A stretch of DNA of 64,000 bases from Tubiluchus corallicola (lineage: Eukaryota; Priapulida; Priapulimorpha; Priapulimorphida; Tubiluchidae), in assembly GCA_030141605.1 (NCBI GenBank), contig JAQGDQ010000012.1, positions 1 to 64,000 of the forward strand. The letters run 5' to 3'. How positions within the stretch are numbered: the first letter of the stretch is position 1; each line of letters begins with the position of its first letter. Under the pieces are notes generated by a model that searched no databases, was not told the origin of the DNA, and saw only the letters and a program-made list of their open reading frames with translations. This document shows positions 47,440 to 59,228 of the stretch, piece by piece. The position numbers and the translations under genes are program-made.

Positions 47440-50043
47440 ATGAGTAATATGCACGGTGTAGAAAATATGCCAAGTAAAAGTGCTTTTCGATCATTTTGCC
47501 CTAGCAACAGAGGCGGAAAACTGCTGGTAAGATTTCGTATTGTATTCAGATCAAGTATGTTCGACTACCAGACAAATTTTCACCTCTATAAATAGTGCAG
47601 AAAGAGAATGTTGTCAAGAACAAGTGGCAAGTTGCTCTACATTTCCAATACAAGTGACGGCGGTACAAGTCCATAAAACTTGAAGTCTCTCACGAAAATT
47701 TCAGCACATGCGCACTTACAAAATATAGTTTATGCAGTTGCTGTTAGTTAATAACTCGTTGTTTTAATGATAGGACTTTTGATATAAATGGGCGTTTCTA
47801 GCTGAGTTACCAGCATGCATTATTATCGGTTGTTCATCCAAAAAATGACGACTGACACTGACAAATGAAGACCAGTTTGATATCATCAAAACTGAATGAC
47901 ATTTAAATTTGACTATCATTCTCAGCATCTACACTATCCCTTAAAACCAGCTGACAAACTTGAGAATGACAGTATTTTGAATATCGGCCTGTATCGTTTT
48001 TTTTGTGAACATTGTAATAAGCCTAACTTCACAGTCCTGAGCACTTTCCTTTTGAGGAATGCTGCATGGGGATAAGTTAAAAAATAATTATAAGAAAGTC
48101 TGTATTTTATGTAAAAGCATTAAGTTTAGATACAAGTTGTCTAAAGCAAAAATTTTGGTTGTTTTGTGCAATTTGACACAGAGCAAGTGAGAAATCAGTG
48201 ATAGTTGGGATGGTTGGGGGAGGGGGACCAAAATCAGCTTATTATTAAAGATTTTTTTCAGATGAGACGTGTTCTATAGAGGTGTTGGCAGTGGAGGCAT
48301 AAAAAATTTTCAGACTTTCTAATTTCGTATTGTTTTCCTGTGTTTATTGGATAAACCAGAAGCATTTTGGTGAATGAAATGGCACTAGGCCTTCCCAAAT
48401 TGAACAGGTCTGTAGAACCTTTACCATCCATCCTGTGACCAACATCAGTAATGTTTAATGTTTGTCGCTTGGCACACATCGTGAGTCTGTGTCTACTTGA
48501 TTGTTCCCTTACTAACAAAGAGCTTGCAAAAAATGTTTTCTAACTCAGTCCATGATTCACATACAGTAGGCGTCGCTTATTAGATGCACGGGTAATACAC
48601 TCAATCGCTTAATTGCCTCAAAAACGTCTGGAATGGGCCACTTCTATTCAAATATACATAAAAACTATCGGTAATTGACTCAAATAACTCCGTATAATTG
48701 ACTCAATGTTTTTCCTTCACCTACTTAAAATAAGATATTTGCCAAAGAACCTTTCTTACTTTTATGTCATCATTACTTCCCTTTTGTGCACTATAATGTA
48801 TGCAGAAACAATCATGTTAAGTACCATTTTGTTTATAAGCAGGTACGTTTATCATGCACTAATACGCTAGCGTGGCAGTTTTCTTTGAATGTGTTACCCG
48901 CTCACCCACTGTTGCCCAAAGAATTTCTGAAAGCTAAAGATTTAATCACTTGCCAAGTGGTTTTCTTTTGATGCTCTTGTTGTGAATCACACTTTCAGGC
49001 TTAATCAGTTAACAGTCAAAGATGCAGGTACAGTAATCAGCTGGTATTCCTTGTGACTTACAAAACTAAACATCGTACAGCAAGTAAGAGCAATATTAGT
49101 GAGCAGACGATTCAGAACTGTTTTAGTCACACACAACTACAGATTTTCAACGTTTTTATAATTACGAGAACTTTGTGGGCCAACTTCTTCGCGAGAAAAT
49201 GAAGCAGCCAACTTTGAAGGAATTTTTGTAATTTTTCCAAATAAACAGACTTAGAAAAGTCTGTGATTTAGGAAAGTATACTTCTTAATTTATTGCTAAT
49301 TCACTTATATAAATTTAATATTTTTAAATATTTTTTCTAATTTTCAACTGCACAAAGAAATTTAGGGATTAGTTCGTTTCTAAAATTCATTAAAAACCTT
49401 TCGAGTGCATAGTAAGCTGATGACTCATATTTCTATAGTGGTAATACTGCACCCATCGGCTAATAGGTTCAGTCGGTTAATTTTGTCAAAACACATCAGT
49501 CCCAAAGTGAGTCTATTAAGCGGTGCCTACTGTAGTTAGATGTGTACACTGTTGTGTTTTCTCCAAGGCAATTTATCTTGAAATTGGCGAAGTGTGATGC
49601 ACTGTAATAGTGTGCTTTACTTAAATATCTGCGGAGTATAGATCTAAGTACTCCGTGTGCTGCTTTACCCATTTTTGACTGTCACATACATATGTAAGTC
49701 CACAATTATCTTTAAGTTTACAGTAAACAGTATAATTACTGGCTGCAACGTCACTACAAAATATGTTTTTGCTTCAGTTTACATTTATTGTTCGTTGCAG
49801 GAGAGATGTATTTGCAACAGAGAAAAAGGAAACATTGTGTGTGTCTCATGTGGACACATTATGCATGGACGAGCTAGAATAACATGTCCAATCCATCCAA
49901 ATGTCATGCATCTCATGGACTTTTCTGTATGTCCCAAATGTCATGACAGTCACTTAAGAGAATATACCAACTTTTCACCATTTGTAGACAGCATTGCGGT
50001 AACTGGACTAATGGGTGACACATCTGCAACAAGAGAAGGTTAG
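47440..50043 (+). CDS. Small CxC/CxxC zinc-binding-type protein, two exons
   Basis: Exon 1, 47440-47526 (29 codons, MSNMHGVENMPSKSAFRSFC ..., donor CTG|GTAAGA). Exon 2, 49801-50043 (acceptor TTCGTTGCAG). Both are in phase 0. The predicted protein has 109 residues. Its core is CIC (Cys32, Cys34), CVSC (Cys43, Cys46), Cys58-x2-His61 and CPKC (Cys73, Cys76), in the order CxC-x8-CxxC-x11-CxxH-x11-CxxC. Eight such ligands could hold two zinc ions, like a ribbon or RING-type fold. The middle reads HIMHGRARITCPIHPNVMHL. If GTTAGC at 50039 is a donor instead of the last codons, more exons follow. I do not recognise a named family. Its intron carries a complete 969-bp pogo-like transposon. The pairing of the two exons is inferred from phase and adjacency. 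Confidence 0.6.
48564..49532. mobile_element. Complete pogo/Tigger-like non-autonomous DNA transposon
   Basis: The left end CAGTAGGCGTCGCTTATTAG and the right end on the other strand, CAGTAGGCACCGCTTAATAG, are inverted repeats flanked by TA on both sides (48562-48563 and 49533-49534). That fits TA target duplication by the Tc1/mariner-pogo superfamily. At 969 bp with no transposase-like frame it is non-autonomous. A second, truncated copy of the left part is at 38666. It lies in the intron of the CxC/CxxC gene. Confidence 0.8.
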
Positions 50044-51944
50044 CTTTTTGCCAGAAAGCTCAATGTGGTTTTACATTAGAATCAACCAAAGATAAATATG
50101 ATAATAGTTAATTATGACTCCAAATTTAGTTATATTTTTAATAAATGTAGGTTTATATTTTTGCTCTGCAGCTTATATTTACTTTTGTATCTGATCTGTA
50201 TAACTGGTGTATACACTGCCAACTAATGGCAAAAGTTGCTTCTAAATCTCCTGGTCAAAAACAAATGTACACTGTAATCTATGCTAATTAATGAAGTTTG
50301 CAGTTCAAAGCCAAAGCATCAGTTAAATACCTAAGTGCAACTATAAGCTGTTTAGACTATAAAGATGTATGTGCACTCAATGCTCATCTATTTGTACTGA
50401 ATATCTATGAATCTAGTCTGAATTTAAATAGCCAGTAAACAAAATCTATACATCACCACCGTGTATGTAGCACTGTACACTGTACAGTTTGGTTCACATC
50501 TCAGATGAAATAAAACACGCCTCATTATGCCAAAAAATGTTTATTAAATTTGTGTTGCAGGAATTAATAATTTTGGTTATATGCCAAACTAGCTCAATCC
50601 TTTGCAAAATAACATACAAGACTTTTTCAGTTCTGAGTTACCTTACTTTTGCAAAATGTATGTATTGTGCGATATTTTTTGTTGTGGCTTATTTGTCTTG
50701 TCACGTGTGGTGGTAAGAATTTGATTTAAAATGTCATTCTACTTTTTATATTAAGGTCTTTTGCTTGTTGGCTTAAACTTGCTTACTTGGCTTTAATATT
50801 TTGCTAAGATTCAGGTGTTACAGGTGCCTCAAGTTTGTCTTTTAAGTTGTCAGAAAGGCTGATATCTAGTGCCCACCATCCATTTCATTGACAAATTCCT
50901 ATTCTTTTCTGCTTGTGTTGAAGCTGCGAATTTATAAAAGATGCTACAAGTTAATTTACACATAAGTAGCTGCTCAATTTGCTTTTGTTAATGCTCAGTT
51001 GTAGGTTTTCAGCTTTCTATTTACATTCGTGAGCAAAGAGTCAAACAAGAATAAAACTGTTGTTAGGTTTTTGCTTTATGTCTTGTGTGCTCACCTGTAA
51101 GCTCAACTGTGTGCAACACAAGGCTAGCAGCCAAACAATTAAACATTCTGAAAAGTAACTATATTACTGGTCTTCCGAGAATTAGTTCCATCACCTGTTT
51201 ATGATTTTCAAAATTTGCTATTTTATTTATGAAAATAATTGAACTGCCTTATCCTTCAACAAATTATGAATGCCATGAGGTTTGCATGAGTTTGTATGAG
51301 TTTCTACGAAAACTTAATGTGAAAACTAAGTATTGTATATTGGTAGTGATTATGTTTTCTATTTTTTTTAAAAAAAGCCATTACTAGAATATACATGGGA
51401 ATTCCAACAATTTGCCTTGCTGCGTGAAACCAGGGGCGAGGTGTTTGATTGTTTTGGATTCTTTGGGCATTTTGCATTTGAGAGCCATTTTCAATGACTG
51501 TGCAATGTTATTTACTTTGCTTTGGTTTGTTTTGTTGTGCAATGATATTAATGTATGTATTTGCTAAAAAAGTAAAATGCTACACATTGTGTACATATCA
51601 TCTAGCAATTTTACTTTTGATGTTTTCCTTGTGTATGATCTGTTGGTGTGTCCCCAAGAAACTCCTTTGTTTCACTGTCTGTTATAGCCTGCATTCCTTT
51701 GTTGCAACTTTGTTTGTTCTTACAATGCTGCTTTGGACCTTTAACAAAATTTTCTGTAGTTTTTTTTCTTTGACTTTTTATGAATGTTGTATTTATTTGT
51801 CTGACTTTCGTTTCTACACTACGTCTATAACATATTTTTTGTTAAACTTATTTATCTGTTTATGTTTCTATGTGCTGTTTCTATTTGTTGCTTATGTTTG
51901 GCTGTACTTACTATACTTTATTCATTGTCATAATTGTGTACTTT
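50044..51944. other. No gene recognised
   Basis: T-rich DNA downstream of the CxC/CxxC gene. A 160-codon plus-strand frame at 51494-51976 is strongly hydrophobic (Leu, Phe, Cys, Tyr). It lies in pyrimidine-rich sequence and runs into a tandem repeat, so its hydrophobicity is expected from composition alone. I do not call it a gene. Confidence 0.4.
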
Positions 51945-52365
51945 TCGTTTCTTCATCAGCTCGTGAGGTATGTTAATGATGTATCAAGTTTTTGTGTTGA
52001 AGTTGCTTTCTTACTCAGCTTCCTTAGTTGTTCTATTTATGTGTTCTTTCATTTCAACTCTGCTTTTATTCCTTGTGACTTGCATTTTTACTGCTCCCAC
52101 TTAATGACACATTTTCTTTACTGCAGTGTTACTTTTAATTTCTTCTTCACCAACTTGTAAGGTAAGTTAATGATTCATTCGAGTTTCCTGTAGAGCTTTC
52201 TTTTTTGTTGACCTTTTGCAGTTGTTCAATTATTTGACTGTTTTACTTCTACACTGCTTCTATTCCTTGGGCTTTTATTGTATGTACTATACTCTTTGCT
52301 TGTATTGCTACTTTTCGCTTCAGCCGCTTTGGAACAAAGTTAATGAATCATTGGAGCTTTCTCTC
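51945..52365 (+). repeat. Degenerate T-rich tandem repeat, unit about 170-195 bp
   Basis: Three copies of a unit containing TTCTTCATCAGCTCGTGAGG (or relatives) then TTAATGATTCATTCGAG-like phrases lie with the TTAATGA words at about 51973, 52166 and 52339. Each unit also has a CTCTGCTTTTATTCCTTG-like phrase (about 52060 and 52250). Confidence 0.5.
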
Positions 52366-53321
52366 CATTTGACCAGTTTTGTGTGATTTGTCAGCATTGG
52401 ATTGTACTGTGCTCTGTTCTATTTAATTATTTCAAGGTACCCAGTAATCTCTAGCAAGTTATTGTGCTAGTCATCACTATTCGTATTCTGCTCTCATTTT
52501 CAATTTCAAGGCTTACTTCATTGGAACATGAAACGGACACAAAAAGTGCCACAGACACAAACTAAGAATACTACTATTGGTATATGTTTGTTACTGTTAG
52601 TCTTGCTACTAATTAAAATTAGGAAAGAAAAATCAATGATGATATTTCTTAATTTTAACTTAAGTATTATTGTCTAGTTTCCTTTGGGACTTTTTATGTC
52701 TAGGCTATCTGCACATGTCTTTTCTTTTAAAATGAGAGCTGAATCAGCTGATCTCACATTTGCTCACAGATGAATAAAAAACTCTTTCTTATACTTTAGC
52801 AAGAGTTTGGAGTTTCCCAATATTTATACTCTTCATGTAATATGTCTTCATGTGTGTTACAGTGTTTTTGTCACAGCATTGTGTGCTTTTTTCTGTGCTT
52901 TATGTTCTGTTAAATAGCACAAAAACATCTTATTGCCAAGTAAGTGTATTAACTCTTACAAATTATTACTAGCATCATAAATATATGATTTAAATTAACA
53001 TTACATTTTGTTAAAGTATAAGTTTATATAATAAAAAAGTGTACCATTACATATCATTTGAGTTAGTTGTGAAATAGTGTCACTTAGTTAGTAATTACTT
53101 TAATTTAGCGCACATCATTTGAATTAGCACTTAGAATGTGTCACTTAATTTCTAAGCAGTATTACAAAATAACTATTTTTGTTAAATTATTTTTTGTTAA
53201 TGCCAAAGAACCTGCTGGTATCCTGTGATGAAACATTTGTACAAAGAACAGTTTAGCATAATAAAATTGGTTTTGGTTAAAAAGCTTGCAGTTTTGTTTT
53301 CTCATTTTTCTTTTATGATTA
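52366..53321. other. No gene recognised
   Basis: AT-rich DNA without coding frames of protein character. The direct phrases ATCATTTGAGTTAG and ATCATTTGAATTAG at about 53057 and 53106 are the only repeat noted. Confidence 0.3.
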
Positions 53322-53639
53322 TATAATAGGGTGTTGTGAAAGTAACTTTTTTTATCCAATCTTTTGACAACTTTTCCTACTTTTTGGTTTGATGAGATGC
53401 TAACACTAACCTGGTGAAAATTGCTAGGTCAGTGGAGTGGATATAATAGTTTTTAAAGTTTGTCAAATTACTACACAAACGAGCATAATTCTGAAATTTT
53501 AACGTAAGTGGAGACACGTGTTCCCAAAGCTTAATCTAGCTGAAAATTTACCCATGTTAGTATCTCATCAAAAACCCGAAGTAGGAAAAGTTGTAAAAAT
53601 ATTGGATAAAAAAGTTATTTTTACCACACCCTATCATAT
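53322..53639. mobile_element. MITE with long terminal inverted repeats
   Basis: The left arm ATAGGGTGTTGTGAAAGTAA continues with a stretch to GATGAGATGCTAACA. It is matched on the other strand by ATAGGGTGTGGTAAAAATAA up to GATGAGATACTAACA. The arms are about 80-95 bp each, around a unique core of roughly 120 bp. The outer TATAT words could be target duplication or part of the arms. There is no coding capacity. Superfamily not determined. Confidence 0.8.
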
Positions 53640-53842
53640 ATTCATTTGCTGTTAGAGATTTAAGGCTTAACATTTTTTACGAATGTTTAAATAAATACAC
53701 TGTAAAAATGTACTTAATTCAATTGATGCAAGTGGTAAATAAGATGACGAAAGGTACTTCTTGAAGCTTATATCACATGATATGACATGACATGTCTTAC
53801 CAGGTACCTTCCCTCCAAAAAACAAAGCAGTTCAACCTTTTT

Positions 53843-53920
53843 CACCTCTCTCTTTCTCTCCCTCCTCTCTCTCTCTCTCTCTCTCTTCCTCTTCCTGCAC
53901 TCTCACTCTCTTTTTCTCTC
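53843..53920 (+). repeat. (CT)n-rich microsatellite
   Basis: An imperfect pyrimidine tract of CT and TCTC units with a pure (CT)n core at about 53865-53886. The Ser-Leu-rich frames across it are artefacts. Confidence 0.9.
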
Positions 53921-55091
53921 TTGTTTTTCTGCTTTTCATTTCTCCAAGGTTGTCGTTTCTGTTGCTTTTTCAGGGTACGTGTTTTGGCATCTATTCAAAT
54001 GCAATGACTCAGTATTTGCAATTAATGAGTTGCATTATTTATTAAGTCATACTACTGATTTAAAACTATTAATTATTATTTTGTTTTTTGTTTATTTCAG
54101 TTTGTGGACGTCTTAAGCCAAAAATACAATTACAAAAAAAAATAATAAAACATAAACAAATTACCAAAGTTAAAAAGAGAAAGTAGTTAAAATATCTATG
54201 TAAATAACACGCATTAAAATTCATTCCAATGGGCAAAAATTTGGACCATATAAACGCATCACTATTGTAGAATACATGTTTTAAGAAACCATTAGAAGAG
54301 TTTAAAGCACGGCAGCTAAGATTATACGACGACTTAAAAATATACGTATATTTATGCAAAATAACTTTATAAAATGACTACAGTACTCTAGTACCATATC
54401 TGTATTTGAAGAGTTTTACCTTAGTGGTGTAATACGCAATTTTTAGCTTATTAATTAAAGTTATACGAGTTGCATTTAATCCAGAAATTGTAACAATAAA
54501 ATGACGAACAATATTGAGTTCAACCAAACGTAATGTTCTTCTTGTTGTTTTTTATGTGACCAGTAGTTTTGTCCTTCAGCGCATTATTTTTCTTCCATCA
54601 AAGTATAAGGCATTGATTATGTCGATTTTGTCCATTTTTGTTGTAACGTATCTCAGCTTCTTACAGCCACGGTAGATTCATGCAAAGCAGCTGCCGGACT
54701 ATGTGAGACATCATATCAGTCTGCTTCACGTGAAATGTTATTTATTTGAGCACGATTCTGTTACAATGAATTTGTCTTGACAACATATGGAGGACTCCAA
54801 TGTGGGTCAGAAGACTGAGAACTTGCATCGTCTGAGTGGCTTGTTTGGTCAGTTGGGCATCCAAGATGATTTTATCTTCGGTATCATATGTAGTTTTACG
54901 GATCTTTTCGCAATGCACTCGCGGTACGATTCTTGGTCTAGTCTCCTGGGTCGTTTTACGTTGCTCAGTGAAAGTGAAGCCTGAGTATCAATACCACTAT
55001 GTAACCACTTACCACGCTGGTTACATAGGAACTGTAACTCTTCCTTATTAGTTTTTTTTTGTTACAAGCAATGTCAATCCATTCATAAAAT
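53921..55091. other. No gene recognised
   Basis: Short frames only. The part at 54480-55060 has slightly higher G+C and may belong to the same decayed element as the pseudogene at 55092-55439. Confidence 0.3.
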
Positions 55092-55439
55092 TGTTGTATA
55101 ATTTTTCAACACGTGCAGCGTAAAGAGGCTTTGCTTTGCTATTCCAGGCACTTTATACAACTCATCCCAAATCTTTTGTAACTCCGTCATGATCCTTTTA
55201 ATAGTGCGTTCAGATGTTATTGTGGTAATTGCTGCTTTTGCATATACAGCCTATATATCTTGTGTTACGATCTCTGCAATAAATCTGTGTCCTGGATTCT
55301 TCTCTGGCTAGGTCTCCATTTTTTGCTGCTGCTTGATGAACTGATAATATCATAGAACATCTTCAATTGTTGGCAACTGATTTTCTGGTAGCTTGGTAGG
55401 ATAGCAGTATGACTTGCTGCTCTCTTTTCTAGAGTTCAT
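55092..55439 (-). pseudogene. Decayed ORF, probably transposon-derived
   Basis: The minus strand opens with MNSRKESSKSYCYPTKLPEN, then QLPTIEDVL followed by a stop, YYQFIKQQQKMET, and after frame breaks AAITTITSERTIKRIMTELQ, then KIWDELYKVPGI to a TGA at about 55092. The layout (PTxxDVLxYxxFIKQQ ... SERTIKRIMxELxKIWDELYK) looks like a real protein with several disabling changes. I recall similar ORFs as multi-copy transposon-linked sequences in invertebrates, but I cannot name the family. Confidence 0.4.
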
Positions 55440-55715
55440 GACTCAAAGATGTAATTCTAAATCTCTAGATAAATGGTTGCTAGCAAAAATAGCTGTTAGA
55501 GCAGTGTGGCCATTTACAGCTGATATTATAAAGAGATGACAATGCCGAAAAAACAGTACCGTGGATTTGCTCGATCCTCTTCACCACCAGAGGCGAGAAA
55601 ACAGACATCAATAAAAAGTGTCTGTTTGCAAGATCAGCAACACAATCAACTTGTTTTACAAATCACACCAAATATTTTTTACGTCAATCTGCCTTTACTG
55701 TTCACTCGTCTTTAA

Positions 55716-58053
55716 TTAATTTTTTAGTTTCAACAGCTCGTTAACATACATCCTAGTCAGTAGTAATTTATTCATGTTCCATTCATTTATATCTTGCGCA
55801 GATAGGCCCAACTTGTTGATATACACAGCTTTACATTGAAAAAGATGCTCAGTAGTATGCTCTACTACCTGACATAAAGAATATTTGAGATCGCCTTTAT
55901 ACAGATTTTTGAAATTTGCTTTAACATCTATCATATTAAGACCATTTTCGTCTGACCTACATTTTGCGACATATATGGAAAGTTCTGTTTTTTAAAAATC
56001 TTAATTATTTTTGGAATGTTCTGTATTTCGAAAAAAATTAATTTTGTCATAGTTTCTATTTTAGTTTTAAGCTTTTTTCTATAAATAAATGAATTTCATT
56101 CTTTACATACTTTTTCCATCAAAATTTGGTTATTACATTTATATCCGCTGTATTTATATGAATATTATACTTATTCATGATGTGTTTGATTTCTAAATAC
56201 CGACATTTATTAAAGTTATTATTTATTTGCACTTTTAAAACCTGTTTTGCCATTCTTTCATCATTTGAGTTCAATAACAGATGATAATACATTAATTTTT
56301 ATAGTCTACCGTACAAATTATTGGCAAGTTTTTGTTTCACTTAACATGCCCCAATATGGCGTACTATCCATTTGACATAAAATTTTTGCTAGTGCTTCTT
56401 TTTGTATGCTTTCTGATTTATCTATTTCTGATTTGGTGAGATTGGTCCAAGCCTCAGCATTATTGATTATTGATGGTATTACTGTGTTTTCGTACAGCAT
56501 TAGCCGAACAGCTGTAACAGTAGTTCTCAATTTTCATTATTTCTAAAATCATAAATTTCATTTTATCTTTTCTTTTTTCAAACATAAGCTGATAATTATT
56601 CTTGCTATTAAACCAATCTCCCAAGTATTTATATGCATGGTTTAATTTGGCCATTTTTTACATTCAATATTGGTTCTTCATTGTTTCTTTTTTTTGTCAT
56701 ATTAGTTGCCATGTATTTTGTTTTTTTAAGTTGAAGGTCATCATTTTTTTAGTTTCTGTCTCCCTAAAATTCTCTGCTGCTTTAATCACTGTTTCTGCAG
56801 TCCCTACTGATAGCACGTTCTCCACATATAACAGGGTGCCAATTTCTAAATCAGGGCCAAACACTGTCACTGGATGATACTGTATATCTATTATATCGTT
56901 CATAGTTATCCCACATAGTGTTGGTCCTATTGGGGTGCCCTGCCTTACATTTTCAATTAGCTTAATACTTTTAGTAAATCCATTAGGTGTGTTAATTTTG
57001 GCATTAGCTTCACAGTTGAGCTTATAAACTAATAATGTGTCACGAGAATTAAATCCTAATTTCCATGATTGATAAATGCAACCTTGTAGCAATGATCGGT
57101 CAAAACACTTTTCAATACACCAAATAATAAGTATAATTCTGTATTCATCATTTTATTATAATCTAATATGGCTCTTAATGTAAAAAGGTGATCTGATGTT
57201 CCTCTATTTTTACGCCCTCCACACTGTAAATTACTGATGTTATTGTTTAATATGTCACTGTTTCTTTTTATGAGAATCCTTTCAAATAATTTGCTAATAG
57301 CTGATGTTAAGAAAATTCCTCGTCTGTTAACCAGTTCTCTCTTTGATCCAGCCCTTTATACAGAGATTTAATCACTATTTCTTTCCATTCATTAGGTATG
57401 CTATTAGGATTGGTGTATACACAGTTGAACATTTTAACAAAACTATCAATTAAGTCATTTCCCGCGTTCATTAACATTTCATTTTTCCAATTGTGTAAAT
57501 CTTTTGATTTTCCTTTTTTAATTTCATCTACCAATTCATTTTTTGTAATTGTCTCAGAAACATTATTACATAACACAATTTTTTGTAGTTGACATACTGT
57601 TATTTACCATTACCTGACTTTCAATTTCCCTTGGAGTAGTAATGTTGATTGGTTTTAGCAGGTGCTCATAATAATTTTCAAACTCTTTTAGTATTTCAGC
57701 TGGCTTTCTATGAGAACTCCATCAGCATTTCTAATTGATACCATATCCTCTTTCTTTTTAACTTTAATCTTTTTGTAAAATTCCCAAAAGGCATTTGACT
57801 TTATTCCATTTTCTTGTCTAATCATCTGAAGAGTTTTATTATTTTTATTAACAAATTGAAATTGCTGATATTTAAATATCATTTCGACAATTCTTTGTTT
57901 TTGTAGTTTTAACATTACGCTATTTTCCGATTTTATGTTCGATTCTTGTTTCAGTAATCGTTTAATTTTTCTTTTTTGTTTCATTAGCAGTCTAACTACT
58001 TCCAAGTTATTATTTTGTTTTATCTTTCTACATGTTGTAAAACATGTATTCAT
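55716..58053 (-). mobile_element. Degenerate non-LTR retrotransposon (RT and C-terminal part)
   Basis: In transcript order: a basic N-terminal part with SNAFWEFYKKIKVKKKEDMV (57800-57740); KNELVDEIKKGKSKDLHNW and FVKMFNCVYTNPNSIPNEWK, the reverse-transcriptase fingers (57530-57380); VRQGTPIGPTLCGITMNDII (56960-56900) with the YxDD box decayed to LLYVENVLSVGT; the thumb region NHAYKYLGDWFNSKN (56650); INNAEAWTNL (56460-56430); and a C-terminal LCQVVEHTTEHLFQCKA (55860-55820). Several frameshifts and stops. The loss of both catalytic aspartates marks an inactive copy. It is flanked on its 5' side by the Apaf-1 upstream region. Confidence 0.8.
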
Positions 58054-58099
58054 AATAGAACTAATTTCTGTTTGCCTTAATCGATGTCTTAAGGGAACG

Positions 58100-59228
58100 C
58101 CGGCATTTCCTGTTTCTGTATATTACAGGTGTAAGCGGTATTCAGAAATGTTTGTGCTGTTGGCTTACCATGTGCTTAAAATTTGCTGTGTATTTGTCCC
58201 AGTCTTAACTTAACTGTTTCTTCGATCACACTTGAAAAGTGCCTGAGAACCGTTTCAAGTTCTTTCACGCAGCATGGATGCCGTTTAGTCTGGACACGTT
58301 GTGATTTTCTGAGGGGATTTTGTGGACTTGTAAGTGTTAGTTGTACACAGGATTCTGAGGCTTAAATTGAGGACAGGTGGGACTGTTAGGGACACAGCGT
58401 GTTCAATTGGACTAGTGATATTTAACCGGCACTTCTTCATAGGAAAATTTAGAAGTTAAAAAGCGATATTGGATCATAGAATAGCTTTAAAATCTAAAAA
58501 GGTTTAAACTTATATATTAAAAGTTTTAATGCAGGTTGTACACAATTTGTTTATAAAAATGCTATTGTTCATCAATTAACGGCTATTAACTTACATATTA
58601 AAATGCAGTAGTTAACAGCTGTCAAAATATCTGAATCTTCTTGATTTATCCCCATATATACGTAATTGCATCGTAATGTGTTTCGCTTATGAATTAGCCC
58701 GCCAGAAAAGTACTTGCTGTGTACTAGCTTCTTAGCACGAGTTAAGAATTAGTTTTCAACAGTTCGTATTACCGCGCTTTGTGTTTCGATAGTTTTTTGT
58801 CTTAGTAGACCAACACAAGAAAAGAGTTCACTAACCAAAAATTTGGAAAACCTCAATATTAATTTTTTTAAGAATCGTTTTTGTCGGACTAAGGATCTAA
58901 CACAATTAATTTTGTTTTCTTCCGAGTTCCGATAGGTGGCAGAAAAGCTGGCGCCGTGCTAGCTACTTGTACATGTTTTACGAAAAGCGAAAAGCTTTTT
59001 CCGCAGTGATAAAGACCATACAATGGTATGTAATCGTGACATTGTTATGTATGCACTGTTGAATATATTGAAATCGTGGCCACCACTTTCAGTCATCCAT
59101 GAATGTTTTAATCATACTTGAACCGAAACACAACATTATGAGTTGTTGTGAAAATGTGTTAATGTAAACTTATAAAACGCATCATAAGCTGTTCTATAGA
59201 GCTGCAAGAGGACGTGCTTAAAAAGACG
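58100..59228 (+). promoter_or_regulatory. Upstream region of the Apaf-1 gene
   Basis: About 1.1 kb between the LINE and the Apaf-1 start codon. No exon is recognised, although a 5' untranslated exon could lie here. No TATA box is evident near the ATG. GGTGGCAGAAAAGCTGGCGC at about 58935 is the most GC-rich patch. Confidence 0.3.

Noticed and set aside
51494-51976. 160-codon hydrophobic open frame (+)
   Set aside because: It lies in pyrimidine-rich DNA and overlaps a degenerate tandem repeat. The Leu/Phe/Cys/Tyr content follows from composition, and there is no family motif.
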